A stretch of 64,000 nt of DNA. It comes from Wyeomyia smithii (lineage: Eukaryota; Arthropoda; Insecta; Diptera; Culicidae). Position numbers and translations under genes: made by a program. Positions 10,101 through 21,839 of the stretch are shown here, piece by piece. Under the pieces are notes generated by a model. That model saw only the letters and a program-made list of their open reading frames with translations. It was not told where the DNA came from and did not search any database. The first letter of the stretch is position 1; the number at the start of each line of letters is the position of its first letter. The stretch is taken from contig NC_073696.1 of the NCBI RefSeq assembly GCF_029784165.1, forward strand, positions 53,635,501-53,699,500, given 5' to 3'.

Positions 10101-12160
10101 TCTTTTTTTCTTCAAAGTGTCTTTTTCTTTAAAGTACTTCCAACTTTAATAATCACAAAATCGGGTTTTTCTCTACGAGTGGAATTCACAACTATGTTTC
10201 GAAAAAATTAGAATTGCCTAAGTGTTAGATTGTTTTTTACGTTTCATCATATTGAATTCTAAAACTAATGTTCTATCAGCGCTGCAAAATATTATTCATC
10301 ACCATTTTTTCGATAACTTTGTCCTTTTTAACAAGTATGTCAAGGCCAGAAAATAAAGAGGATCGAACAACACGACTTGTTTTACAAGTGTCAGATTATG
10401 CCTAATTTTGTTCGGTTTGTTGTTGTCTTCATACGCACTATAGAGACATCTACATTTACCTCACTGAACCAAAATTATTAAATTAAATTAATTATTCGTT
10501 TTTAGAGCTATGTTCTATTAGTGACCAGATTAGTCTCTTAAGACCGTAAAGTATCTATACCGTAAGCGAATTCGGAGATTTTCTCAGTCATGTAATCAAC
10601 ATTAAAACTTTATAAAAACAGTTACTTAATCTGGGATCTCTCCAGACTGGAATCTAGGGGACATTTAATTTTTGTTTCAACCTACATTCCTCCTAAAATT
10701 TCTGGAAATGAAAAACCGTCTCGTTTTTTTTTTTGTATTGACAATCAAAATTCGCGGCTCTGCACGCTCTAGCCCTGTTTTCCCATTTACATCCAGCAGC
10801 CATCAGCTGTCAGAACTGCATCCTATTTTCACCGCCGAATCGCTTTCAAAATATAATCTAGCAGTGCAGCAATGAAACGGCACCGAACGTGATTGCATAT
10901 AAATTTATGACATTGTAACAGTTTAGAAATAGACGGTAACCGATCGGATGGGACTGATGCCGACTGATGATGATGGTCACCGGCTGTGGAGCAGTAAATG
11001 CGTGTCTACGTGCCCTCGGTGAAGGCGAAGGGATGAAGAATCGTGTGGGCTGTGACCGAACGGGGGGGTGTTATAACAGGGGACTTATGCACTCGCAGGA
11101 GACAATCGCACTAGCTGCTGCGGCTAGCGTACATAGAACAAAACGGTTCGGTGTTCAGTGCGACATGTCACAGGACGGTTTCATCATTTCGGATGCAACC
11201 CAAAAGCCCAAAGCATGTGCATGTGCGAGATTTGAGCTCCGGTCCGATACGACAAGTCGAATTAACAAATGCAAAGTTATGATTATGACAAAACATATAA
11301 TCACATTATATGTTAATGAAGTGGAAAATTTATAGCCCGAAAAGTGCTTAAACTGGTATAATTTTGTAAATTATTTTTGCGATGTTGCGAATTCGGTGCG
11401 GCTGAGTGAAGTGACTTACCGCGGGTGCAGTTATCCACATTTGTAGCAGTATGTAGTGGGTTTAATTCAGCGAACGACGGATGGATTTCACGATGGATGT
11501 GAACTTTTTAGCCGGATTTTGAGTGCAAGATTAAATTGTATTAAAATAAAAATTACCTTTTCGAAGCCACAAGTTCGGCTTCAAGATATGCCATCAAAGT
11601 ATTTTTTCGAGTATGATTGCTTTAAGAGTCAAGGGAATGCAAATTGGAATACAGCAGCAGGTGGCTTTAGGCTGGTTTACAACCTTAATTAACTGCAAGA
11701 TTTAGAGGGACCTTTCAGCGATCATTTAAAAAATGCTCAAAACCGAAAAAATTATCATTTAGATTTCCTTGATGATAAGTTTTATGTTTCCATTTTCAAT
11801 TTTCATCTGAATTTTATTTATAAAAAAATTGATAAAAGACTTAAATTTGAACAATTCATTACACTTACGCATACAAAATGAACATGTAGTATTCTAGTCG
11901 TACAATCACAAGTCTTATTTTGTCCAAAGCGGTACGTTTAAAAAATTTCATTTAGCTTAACCTTATATAAAACTTCCAAAGCATCAGGGGTACAATTGAT
12001 AAGAAAGAGGCTTTTATGCGACGAAAATGAATTACCAAAATAATAGTGAACTAAATCTTAAATAAATTATTATCATTAGGAGGTGATAAATCTCAGCTAA
12101 GAAAGTTTCACAAAGAACCACATTAGATGGCTATTTGTGATTAGTTCATAACTTTTAAAG
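7166..12160. other. No gene recognised (about 5 kb)
   Basis: Only short open frames without recognisable domains are present. Simple-sequence tracts occur: GTC/GAC-rich DNA at about 9295-9345 and CTG-rich DNA at 9725-9775. The stretch 8000-8500 and 10.7-11.3 kb is less AT-rich than its surroundings and could be unique intronic or intergenic sequence, but nothing in it proves a promoter or exon. Confidence 0.6.
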
Positions 12161-12164
12161 GAAG

Positions 12165-12310
12165 AAGGAAGGAAGTGTAACAATCTTTGTTATTAGAAAC
12201 CGTATTTACCTCTGCTTCTCCAAAGACTGTGACGGAAAGGAAGGTACATATTTGTTACCATGGTAAGCGACGAACTTTTATACTTTTACCATTCCCTCCT
12301 GCCTTGAACG
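12165..12310 (+). repeat. Dispersed repeat family A, copy 1
   Basis: Shares GGAAGGAAGTGTAACAATC..., ACCTCTGCTTCTCC, GACGGAAAGGAAGGTACAT and ACCATGGTAAG with a copy at 15.78 kb and, more weakly, with 13.6 and 36.6 kb. No coding capacity. Type unknown. Confidence 0.65.
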
Positions 12311-12798
12311 GTAATCATTCAACTGTATGTCGGTCTGAAATTTTTTAATTCAACGTTAGGGAATGGTCAAAGTTGGTTGAGGCTACGCAGTTCCCCTTGC
12401 TCTGATAGCAACTATGATTATCCCTGTAGTGCCCAAGGTATTTTTCAGACGGAACTCGGTAAAATCACTATGAATCCTTATTAACATTTCACAAGTATTT
12501 ATTGAATCTTTTTAGAGGTTCAATTGAAGCGTGTCCAAAGGCGGCAATGGGCACTAGAGGGTTATGGTGATGAAATTGCAGAGGAACTAGGGGCATATAA
12601 GCACATGGAATAAAATGGGTACCACACTCTTCTACGAAACTACGCCTATGCAAAATACTGGGAATACTGCCGTAGTTAACACAATATCTAGCATTTTAGT
12701 AACAACTGATTTTTGTTGGTCAAGACTTGTCCAAGTGTTTGAAATCATTCTTGTGGCCTTATGAGTGCGATTTCGTGGATGGAATTTCATGAATTTCG

Positions 12799-13028
12799 TT
12801 AACCCTTAAATGCGCAATGTTGTTTTAAAACAACATTGCGAATAACGTTTCAAATCGGTTTTTTTAAGAGATAAAATTCGTATAAACAGCCATCCAGTAT
12901 TTAATAAAGATATCAAAGCCTAGATAACTGCTCCAATCTATTATATTTGTAGAAAAAATTAAAATACGTTCATTTTGAAACATTATTCCCAGTATTTTCT
13001 TGAACAACGCTGCGCATTTAAGGGTTAA
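12799..13028. mobile_element. piggyBac-type MITE (230 bp, TTAA duplication)
   Basis: Flanked by TTAA at 12799-12802 and 13025-13028, the target duplication typical of piggyBac elements. Terminal inverted repeats read CCCTTAAATGCGCA at the left and TGCGCATTTAAGGG at the right, perfect over 14 bp. A 28 bp perfect palindrome lies just inside the left end at 12813-12840 (arms CGCAATGTTGTTTT and its complement). There is no coding capacity, so movement would need a transposase from elsewhere. The TTAA signature and C-rich ends fit piggyBac; a chance TTAA is unlikely given the perfect repeat. Confidence 0.85.
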
Positions 13029-13117
13029 GAGAATTTCATGCAGAATTCCTCAATTACGTCGAAAAACCCCGCTACACGCAAAACTTTTCCTTATTACTTT
13101 AGAAGCAATAGCGCAAA

Positions 13118-13157
13118 ATTGCCTTTTAGGTAACAAATCCATTACTTAAAAGGCAAT
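13118..13157. repeat. Short hairpin repeat
   Basis: ATTGCCTTTTAGGTAA at 13118-13133 pairs with TTACTTAAAAGGCAAT at 13142-13157, one mismatch, with an 8 base loop. It may be the core of a small MITE; no terminal duplication was seen. Confidence 0.5.
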
Positions 13158-13604
13158 AAAATCCTTCCCCAGTCAAGTAACAACACATACTGTCATATAT
13201 TTAGCACGTGTTACGGGAGTACGACTATCTAATAATGGTCGTTTCAACCACATGCAAATCCCTTTCTGTCTCAAGTCAAAAAAAAAACACACACACAGTC
13301 GCATATGTTGACAATAAAAAGGTATTCTTGCGAAAATGAATTACTAAAACGAAAATGGTGAGTTAAATTTTACCGAAACAATTATCAGATTTAAAATTTT
13401 GTGAAACGAAGACTTTGCTAAAAATAAATTGTCGTTTAGCTTAGCTTGACTGACTGTACATATCGATGGTTGCACTCCATGTTTGATCCGAATCAGTAGA
13501 ATTGCTCAGTGAATCAATTAAAATGGGGCTGGGAGCTTTAGTGATTCATTACTTTGATGGATCAATAGTTAACGACGCCGGCCACGTCATGGCAATCACG
13601 TGGG

Positions 13605-13745
13605 AAGAGGGGAAGATGTTAGTGTATCCTTGTTATTTGGAGACCGTGTTAACCTCTGCATCTCCATAAAAGTCACAGGAAGGAGGTTTTTGTTAGTAGG
13701 GAAGAGTAAGTTGGATCAGGATTTGAAAAGTGGTGCGACCATACA
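13605..13745 (+). repeat. Dispersed repeat family A, copy 2
   Basis: Shares the blocks GACCGTGTTAACCTCTGCA, CTCCATAAAAGTCACAGGAAGGAG and a T-rich stretch with the copy at 36.6 kb (GACCGTGTTAACCACTGCACCTCC). Diverged relative of the 12.2 and 15.8 kb copies. Confidence 0.6.
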
Positions 13746-13869
13746 TATACTCTTTACTCGTCGCTGTTGGACTATTGCCGGTTTATTCTCCGGTCAGTCG
13801 GCTGATTAGAGATGCACATTTAGTTTATTTATTTTTGGTACAGTTTTGAACTAGCAAACATCATCCCGA

Positions 13870-14240
13870 TTTTAGACCGATTTCAACCAACAGACAAATG
13901 CTGTTTGGGCCACTCCCAGTGAGTAGTATATTTCAGTGATCTGCTAAATATATTGCTGCAAGATGTGGTTTTGATTTATAGCGACGAACCACCGGAAGGC
14001 CGCTCGGGCCACTCACAAATTTGTAGTGTTCACTTGAGAGTAACGCATGGAATCATACTTTTATTTTGTTAATTTTTTTTGACCGGATTAAACCAACAAA
14101 AACTAAATCTGTTCGGGTCACACACAAGTTTGTGTGAATTGTCTAGTAATTATCAGAGCTGTATAAGATTCTACCAAACCAGCAACAGAAGATGCTGTTG
14201 GTGCCAGGCACAAGTGTGCATGGTTCGTAACATCAGATAC
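13870..14240. repeat. Diverged ~100 bp tandem repeat, about four units
   Basis: Blocks resembling GTTYGGGYCACWCNCAAGTTTGTG recur near 13907, 14005, 14113 and 14198, each preceded by an ACCAACA-like block. Units are strongly diverged and spacing varies from 85 to 108 bp, so the call is tentative. Confidence 0.35.
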
Positions 14241-14380
14241 TGTGGGGTATTTATTGTTTTTGTTTTATTTTTAACAAAGATTTTCCTTTTTTTTGCTAAA
14301 AATAAATTGTCGATTATTCCGCTTGCACATAGTAATTTAAGTAACGGCCATTTCGTGGGATTTCAGATTGTGCCCTCAAA

Positions 14381-14880
14381 ATGGAACTCAAGAAGTGGAA
14401 AAAATCAACAATAGATAGCATCTGGAAAAACAATGGAACAGCTCGACAATCGAAGAAATTTATATCACCCAACAAATCAGTAACTCAAAAACTACTCTAT
14501 ATCTCCAAAAAAGATCTTTGTACCTTCAGTGGCCTTGTGACGGGTCACTGCTCAAGCAAATATTACTTAAAGCAGATAGGTAAGTTGCAAGATGATGCTT
14601 GTCGCTTCTGTAACCTAGATAGAGAAACCTCAGAACGTTTACTATGTGACTGCGAAGCACCCTTACAAAAGAGGAAGCAATTTTTTGATAAAAGCATATT
14701 ACAACCATTATATGTTTGGATGACTTCTCCAAATAAGGCAGTGAACTTTATTCGCTCAATAATACTTTATTGGGACGATGCCAATAATCAGCAAGTGGAA
14801 ACCACTCAATCAAATAGTGGTAGGACACCCTGATGAGGTTTACATCAAACGGGGCCCGCCACAATAGATCAAATAACTGG
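14381..14880 (+). pseudogene. LINE ORF2 C-terminal fragment with zinc-knuckle, copy 1
   Basis: Open for 150 residues (14381-14833). It reads SKKFISPNKSVTQKLLYISK, then KDLCTFSGLVTGH, KYYLKQIGKL, and a knuckle CRFCNLDRETSERLLC in the C-x2-C-x8-H-x3-C layout of R1/I/Jockey-group ORF2 tails, but with Arg in place of the His. It ends with an NFIRSIILYW helix. The fragment at 24.1-24.9 kb is the same protein type and aligns along its length; even the 3' flank (AGATCAAATAACTGGTCGCAGTGG here) matches there. It is 5'-truncated: no RT domain precedes it. Confidence 0.78.
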
Positions 14881-15774
14881 TCGCAGTGGAAAATGTACCC
14901 AATAGGAAAAGTAACGGCCATGCTTGACTTTTCTGCTCAGAAAATCTCTAGAGTGCAAGAGAACATCTTGCTCTGCGAAAACAACTGCTCTTACACTAAA
15001 GAGCAAATCAACGCACATGCTAGAAGAGAACAACAGACGATTTTTATCTGGTGAGCTTCCTGAAAGTACCGCGGTGAAATCTGAAACTTCTCTCTTACGA
15101 GACAATGAATTATGGTGTACTGTGTGCGTTTTACAGTTTTTTATTAAGCATGGCAGAAGAGGAAAAGAGATTGGGAGAAAAAAATAGACTGCGTTGCTCG
15201 TGCCGGTCGAGTTCGTTTTCGCGGTATAGCTACACGAGGACTACACTTTTGCCCTTTAGGTTTTTTTTCACTTTACAGACTACTCGCCAGTGGACTCTGT
15301 GGTGTACTTCTGCGTTTTCTCTGTAGAGTGATTCACCACTCTTGTTTCTATCAGATGTGAGATGAGCTGGAATTGTGTTTGTCTCTCTGTAAGTTGGTTG
15401 AGACACTTTGGAGTGGAGAATGAAACAGTGCAGTGTGGTGCTAGCATTTGCTACACGCAGGCACATACTGAAAGGAAAGTGCGCGGTGAATTTTTTCTCC
15501 GCTCTTTCCAAATACTGAGGAGAATGACAAGCATGGTAACGGCAGAAGAAGTTGAAGGACAGAAGGGCAAAATTTAAATAAAAATGAATAAAAATGAAAG
15601 GGAATAGATATTATCACAGCTGATATGAACTTTAAGTACAATAATGAGAATGACCTTGAGCTTGACGACCGCATATTTCATAGCCGCTCCTTTGTGATCT
15701 GAGCTAGTGAAGTTGTTTTAAAAACTAAGTTAGATCACGATTTGGAATTAAGCCTCTGCTACATCCTAACGGTA

Positions 15775-15912
15775 GGTTAGGGAAAGTAAGGAAGGACTTG
15801 TAATAATCGTTTTTGTTAGAGTCCGAGTTTACCTTCGATCCCCAACTGACGGAAAGTAAGGTACATATATGTCACCATGGTAAGTGACGGATTTTTATAC
15901 TTTCATCCTTAA
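15775..15912 (+). repeat. Dispersed repeat family A, copy 3
   Basis: Closest to the 12.2 kb copy: GACGGAAAGTAAGGTACATAT, ACCATGGTAAGTGACGGA and TTTTTATACTTT occur in the same order and strand. Confidence 0.65.
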
Positions 15913-16239
15913 AACTACGCTTACTATAGCTTCTCTTTACCGAGCTCAGTTTGTTACTCACACTAAGAATCGGCAATCATAATTACCTGGAGTGGTATTC
16001 ATTTAATTGTGTGCCGGTCTCTTTTTCACAGAGTTCACATTTCTGCGTTGATTATTCTTTGGTGGAAGTAATTTTTCATTGATGTGAATTATGCTGTTGT
16101 TGAAGTGAAATTGGGTTTATTTTGACTTTTTCAGCTATTAAAACATGTCATTGTCTTATCTTTGTTAAAACATGAAGATTACTATATTTTAAGGGGTTTT
16201 TGTTGTAAAAATTTGTGTGTGACAATATCCCAGTGACAA

Positions 16240-16745
16240 TTTTCCAGTGGTCTGGTTCGACGGACTCATTTGCCCAGTTTATAAAGAGAGCTACCGACCT
16301 GATTTTAATAATTATCGAGTCATAACACTCTTCAATTCTGCTTATACCATTCTCTCCCGTGTTCTGTTTTATAAACTGAGGTTATTGTAGGATGCATTTG
16401 TTGGAGAATGTGAGTGCGGTTTCCGGGAAGAACGATCCACAATGGATTAAATATTAACCTTGCTTGACCTTGTGACAATTTCAGAAATGTATACGTGCAA
16501 ACTTATTATCTGTTTATAGACTTCAAGGCGACGTACGATTCAGTTAAGCCCATCGATTGATGGCAGATTTTACTTTGGTTTTACTACTGATTCGTACCAC
16601 CCTTGACGGTTTCTCATCATGCATCAGGACAGCGGGTGTTATAATGGACCCGTTCGTGACACTGTACGATCTGAAACAAGATGACCTTGAACCGTACGCA
16701 AAGCTGGCGTGCAAGGAAGCGGTACTATTAATAATCTATTGACAT
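16240..16745 (+). pseudogene. EN-RT LINE, copy 3, RT fragment
   Basis: Relic of the same LINE as at 2.7-7.2 kb. Visible pieces over several frames: WFDGLICPVYKESYRPDFNN and YRVITLFNSAYTILSRVLFY near 16255-16375, then FVGECECGFREERSTMD, and TSRRRTIQLS/DFKATYDSV near 16520. The DFKATYDSV motif A is readable in the third frame. Multiple stops. Its C-terminal half lies at 21.84-22.4 kb on the same strand, separated by other insertions including a 4.48 kb hAT-type element. Confidence 0.8.
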
Positions 16746-17229
16746 TGATATCGTCGTTATTTTTTTCTTTACAAACTTCCTCACTGCGACCAGAACCGTT
16801 GATCTGTTGTGAGATATGCCCGGCTGTCTGCTCTATCTCGCACTCCTATTATTAGCAATACCACTATTGAGAAGTGGTATGCTTATTATAATTTTTTATC
16901 AGTGCTTGTGTGTAATACGCTACCCTTCCTTTTATACGCTTATTGTTCTCCTATACTCGTTCCTCTTGCCAAATATCACCAATCATAACTCCCTGAAGAA
17001 GTTTCGTCGTGCGTCCTTCTGGCTAGTTTTATTGCTAAGAGGGAATTATTGTTGTTAAAAGGAATTCCCGCAAAGGTATTGTAGATTTCAGCGTAAAGGA
17101 AGGGTAACTAGTAGGGGTGCCAGAGAATAAACCCATGCTTGAAGTCCTTTTTGACATCGAATGGCCTGGTTCTACTAATCCGCAAAGCGGACTCTGTAAC
17201 CTTGTGGCTACGCAGTAGAGATGGTCGGG

Positions 17230-17440
17230 TATGGGAAATTTGTTACCCGTACCCAACCCGTACCCGACTCATCGAGGATTTTAAAACCCGTACCCGACCC
17301 AAACCCGAAGTCGGGTTTGTTTGAAATACCCGTACCCGACCCGAACCCGAAAAATTTTGTTTTCAACTATCCGTACCCGACCCGTACCCGAAAGAAAAAT
17401 CCCCGAAAATGCCGGTACCCGACCCGTACCCGACCCGTCC
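17230..17440. repeat. Subterminal CCCGTACCCGACC array, left end of the hAT-type element
   Basis: About a dozen variants of ACCCGTACCCGACCCG and ACCCGAACCCGA are packed in 200 bp. A matching array occupies 21500-21680 at the other end. Frames through it give Tyr-Pro-Thr-Arg-Thr repeats, which are artefacts. Confidence 0.9.
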
Positions 17441-18612
17441 TGAATTTTTATTTTATTTTATTTTATTTTTTTCTAAATACCTGATTACCTCGCATATTTT
17501 ATGCACTGATTGTCATATGTGGTTTCTCGAGATGATGGCCGGAGTTGGACTAGACCCGAGTGTTCATGTGAACGAATGTTAATGAACCAGAGTTCCAGGC
17601 GATGTATTGGTGCTCCCAGAATCCAGCGTAGCATCTGTCACTGAGAACATCCGCTCGTCTGATGTAGAAAAATTTGATCATTTTTGACGTAGGACTACGT
17701 CTAACCGCACTATATTGAGATACATTCTGAGGAAACTAAAACCAAGGTGTAACGTTGGAATGAAAGATTTTGAACGGTTATACTGATGTAACCACATGAT
17801 AGATCACAATAATCAATATGTCATTGGATTGATAAAATGATGGACAATTTTGTGATTCTTCAGTTATCGTTATCGCTTCATTGTTAAACAGTGAAAACTT
17901 CATAAAAGTTTCAAGGTCGAATTTTCACGAACAATGTACCAATCACATGCAAGCACGCCTGGCACAGACTTCATGAGAAGACACCAACTGCCTGCTGTGA
18001 TATCCTGTATAGCAGTGGCAAAAAAAATTTACAGAATCTCCCCGTTCCAATAGGTCAACTAATGTTTGCTTCTATGAGCCTAGACTATTTTGATGTCTTG
18101 AAGGTAAAGTTTTTCGGAAAGTTCGTAACCACCTCCACTATCAGACAGTTTTACGTTCTGCTGTTAGAATGTCATTAAAACTGATGTCTTAAAGGAAAAC
18201 ATGCTGGCACAGGCGACAGTAATGCACCGAGCATTACTGTATGAATAGAGCGCTGGTCATTCGTCATCTGTCATCTGCAGCCAAAGAGTACATTGCTGCT
18301 GTCGACGCACAGTGAGGCGTGTTGGGTTAGCGCGTAGGTGTCCTTTTGCGATCTGGAACACAATCGAATTGCCGTTTGAATTGTCTTCTTATTCTTCTTG
18401 TTTCGTATAGTAGCAAATATCAGTATTCAATATGATTATTCGGGAGCCGCAAAATAGGCTGCGCCATCGGGACAACAACATTCTGTAGGTGTCGGAAGAA
18501 GCAAATAGCAGAGTATATAAATTTGATGCATTGCACAGATAAAATACGTTGTTTATTTTTGAACTCTACACTCTTTACACTCTCAGACTTATTAAAATAA
18601 CTAAATAAAGAG

Positions 18613-18808
18613 TACACTGGGGTCGCTTTTTACGCGGGTGGTTTTTATGCGTTTTTTTTAAACGGGATATTTTTACAATAACGCGGATTATTTTTACTCG
18701 ATTCGGAAGATGGTTTGTACGCGGTATCAAATAAGTTTAGTATGAATATATCTAATCTAATCTTTTAAATGCGGTATAACCAACCGCGTAAAAAGCGACC
18801 CCAGTGTA
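18613..18808. mobile_element. Tc1/mariner-type MITE (196 bp) nested in the hAT-type element
   Basis: Perfect 25 bp terminal inverted repeats: TACACTGGGGTCGCTTTTTACGCGG at 18613-18637 and its complement at 18784-18808, with TA at each outer edge as expected for a Tc1/mariner duplication. No coding capacity. A half copy with one end (TACACTAAGGTCGCTTTTTACGCGG) starts near 30960. Confidence 0.88.
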
Positions 18809-19204
18809 TTTAAAAGATAATAGAGAACCAAAATGCTCCGTACAGTTCTTTGAAAAAGTAATTAAACGAGCTGTAGTGATGTTTATATTTTGCTAGCTGA
18901 ATGAATTTAGTTCAATATGACAATCCTAGTTGCATCCCGCGCTGGCGGAAAATCAAATTCATTTCATCTTGATATTAGAGTTTCCACATTTGTATTTGTA
19001 TTTTTCAATCAACTTTTTTCACATTAACATCTTCAAGATGATATTACTTTCCATAACCTTACTTGTAATTGTACAACACTATGCAAACATCAATTGCTGA
19101 GGCTAATGTTGTTTATCATTCTAGCTCGGTTTATTCTTGAAGATAACAGACTAATGACTTTCAAATATGGCATCTTAGTTGTTTTTTGGATTCTTGAAAC
19201 TGAT

Positions 19205-19400
19205 TCATTTTTTTCTGATTCTGTTTACTGATAAAATGTTTAAATTGACCTGGATTGAATGTTAACATGTTTATAAAATTCTATGTTAGTTTGAAATTTT
19301 CAGTGAATATACATTTTCGTCTGAAAACTGTAATTCTTTATCGTTATTTTTTCCGCGAACGTGTAACAGCAGGAACATTTTTTTATGTGATAGCTTGGCC
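19205..19400 (+). repeat. Dispersed repeat family B, copy 1
   Basis: Contains TTCTGATTCTGTTTACTGAT, AAATTGACCTGGATTGAATG and, further on, TAATTCTTTATCGTTATTTTT. The same ordered blocks occur near 48.8, 52.9 and 55.0 kb. Non-coding; type unknown. Confidence 0.7.
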
Positions 19401-20878
19401 ACTTGATGATCGGTGAGTGAGCCATCTTTCACAAGACAAATAAATATAAAAAGTATATATATATAGTTTAATTTCTAATAAATCGTACTCAATTTGCCTT
19501 TTCGTGTATTGAAGAAAATTGACTGTGTTATAATTAAAGGTATTCATCAATATTAAAGAATATTTTTTCTATTAAAATAGAGTGCTGCAAATTAATAATA
19601 AAAAAACAGACCCCGTTCGATTTTGGAAACACGCCAGAATTTTTTTTTGTTGCCAAAATCGAACCATGCACAAAATAAACGGTTCTATTTTCATGACTAT
19701 TTTTACTTTTTAAACGGCCAAAGACGACATTGACAGTAGATATGGCTACCAATGAACTAGTTTTAATTCCAAGTCGGTTGAGGTATCGCTTGATGAAATT
19801 AGGCTGGCGACCTGAATTCTGATATTACCATCCGAGTAATTAGAGGCATAGTACTGCTTTGATCATGATCATTATATTACTGCAACATGTTCCGGTCATT
19901 TCTCAGGAACCGTTTCAACGATTCCATCCGCTTCGGCAACATAACGAACCGAAATACTTTTCTATTGGAGGATGTTGAGTTAAATTGGTTAAAAAAAAAA
20001 ACAAGCAAACTAGAAAAAAGTGATTAATCGTTCGTTTTTGGCACATGTGTGCCAAAATTGAATCTTGGCAAAAGTAAAACGAGCTCAAATCCAACCGAGC
20101 CTCAAAAGGAAATATACAACTATTGTAGTCCTACGTCAACTATGCGGTCGTGTCTTGGATACCACCCTCCTACTTTTTATCACGCAGCAAAATATATATT
20201 CATAATTGTGTACGGAGAATTTGGGTTCCGTTAGTTACGTCATATTAAAATTAATCAGGGATGAAATTATTTATTTTTGTATGCATACGAATGATTCATA
20301 TAAACTGCTGAAAATTTCTATTTTGTTAATTTACCCTACTAGCACAACACGGAGAATGGTGAAAAATGCATGTCTGGTAGAGTTTGAATTAAGCGACGAG
20401 TTTTATGTGCACATCGTAGCAATCAGGAGACTCAACCGTGATGAAGTGTATAGTTCGAAACTGTTACCAAACGACTTTTTTTGATACCCGAGTAATAATT
20501 ACGTAGGAGGTCTGCCGAAAAGAGTTTATTTGCAAACATTGCCTACACGTTTAAACAACAAAAATACTTGTAAAAAAATCGGCAAACTTTCAAAACTCGT
20601 AGCTTACCAAAGGACAGAAAAATTATGTTTCAGAAAATATTGTTAATTTCATTGCTTGTGTGGATGTTATTTTTTAATTTTTATTGTATATTTATTTCGT
20701 CAAGCAAATGTAGACTACATAAATATTTCATTAAAGTTATTAATTATAGTGTTTACAATGTTTTTGTTACGATACGATATTTCTAGTGTATTTCAGACAG
20801 TTTTTAATTTGTTTTTTTTTTTTGATATTGTTATGCCAATGGTTTTACAATGTAGATTATACTGACACATCATTCGAT

Positions 20879-21370
20879 TTATGGGACTATTTTTTGCATA
20901 ATTAGTTCTGCAATGTTTTTCTGAAAAAAATTTCTCGTTCTAAGATACCGTGAAGGTGTATTAAAGCTGAGTTGTGATAGTAATGCAGATGAGTCTATAC
21001 GATTTGAATTAATGTCATTGGTGAAGAATAGCATTTCAAATTCGCGGCGTTGTTTAAGTGTTTGCAGATTAATAAGCTTGCAACGTGCTTCAAACGATGG
21101 CAGAGGACATGCAGTCCAATTCAAGTTGCGAAGCGCGTAAAGAAGGAATTGTTTATGGACTGATCCATATGAGATTACAATATTCTACAATAGGTCTAAC
21201 ATATGTAATATACAATTGTATGATAGTGTACGGGTCTTGAAAATTGTGGCTGAATCGCTTAGCAAAGCCCAGCATACTATTTGCTTTACTTGTGAAGGAG
21301 TTATAGTTTCATAATAAGTATTTTTCGAATAAGTCCACGGTCAAGAAAAATGCAATCATTCTTCTATAGA
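20879..21370 (-). pseudogene. LINE RT C-terminal fragment inside the hAT-type element
   Basis: Minus-strand frame 21124-20879 reads NWTACPLPSFEARCKLINLQ, TLKQRREFEMLFFTNDIN and LRTRNFF. Upstream pieces read NSMLGFAKRFSHNFQDPYTI and YVRPIVEYCNLIW near 21290-21170. These are the standard blocks after the catalytic site of CR1/Jockey-type reverse transcriptases (A-N-x-x-L-G-F...DPYT...VRxxLEYxxxIW...LPSYExRC). The catalytic core is missing. It differs from the other LINE families in this window. It was either carried by the hAT-type element or inserted into it. Confidence 0.75.
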
Positions 21371-21839
21371 AATCAATGATACCGTTACCGATGCAAATTT
21401 GTGCTGCGTCGTATCCGTTTCTCCCTCCCAGACCAAGACTATGCTAAAACACCTAGGCTAGAAAAGTTAATGATTAAATTCTCATAATGCACGAAAATCG
21501 AATTACCCGTACCCGACCAGTTGAGAATTTTTCAAACCCGTACACGACCCGAACCCGAAGCCTTGGTTTTTAAATTACCCGTACCCGACCCGAAACCGAA
21601 AAATATTTTTTGGCGTTACCCGAAACCCGACACGAACCCGTCGGGTACGGGTCGGGTACGGGTATCGGGTAAAAATACCCGTACCCGATCATCTCTACTA
21701 CGCAGCTCCCTCGTCGGTATTGAACGCACAGGAGTGGATTCGAATCTCTTAAGAGAGAAGCGAGAATTGGACCACCATCACTTACCATCAACTCTACCAA
21801 AATAAATAACATGGTAGCGAGCGTGCAAGTTTTTAGAGT

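Larger units (their letters stand above)
17216..21697. mobile_element. hAT-type DNA element, 4,482 bp, perfect 8 bp target duplication
   Basis: Terminal inverted repeats TAGAGATGGTCGGGTA (17216-17231) and TACCCGATCATCTCTA (21682-21697) differ at one base. The 8 bp CTACGCAG occurs immediately outside both ends (17208-17215 and 21698-21705), exactly the duplication size of hAT elements. Both ends carry arrays of a subterminal motif built on ACCCGTACCCGACCC (17230-17440 and 21500-21680), which hAT transposases often bind. No hAT transposase was recognised inside. The interior instead holds a Tc1-type MITE (18.6 kb), a dispersed repeat (19.2 kb) and a LINE fragment (20.9-21.4 kb). It is therefore a non-autonomous or decayed carrier enlarged by nested insertions. 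Confidence 0.9.

Noticed and set aside
17221..17484. Frame with Tyr-Pro-Thr-Arg-Thr repeats that resembles a structural repeat protein
   Set aside because: It is a reading of the subterminal ACCCGTACCCGACC array of the hAT-type element; the same artefact appears near 21521-21805.
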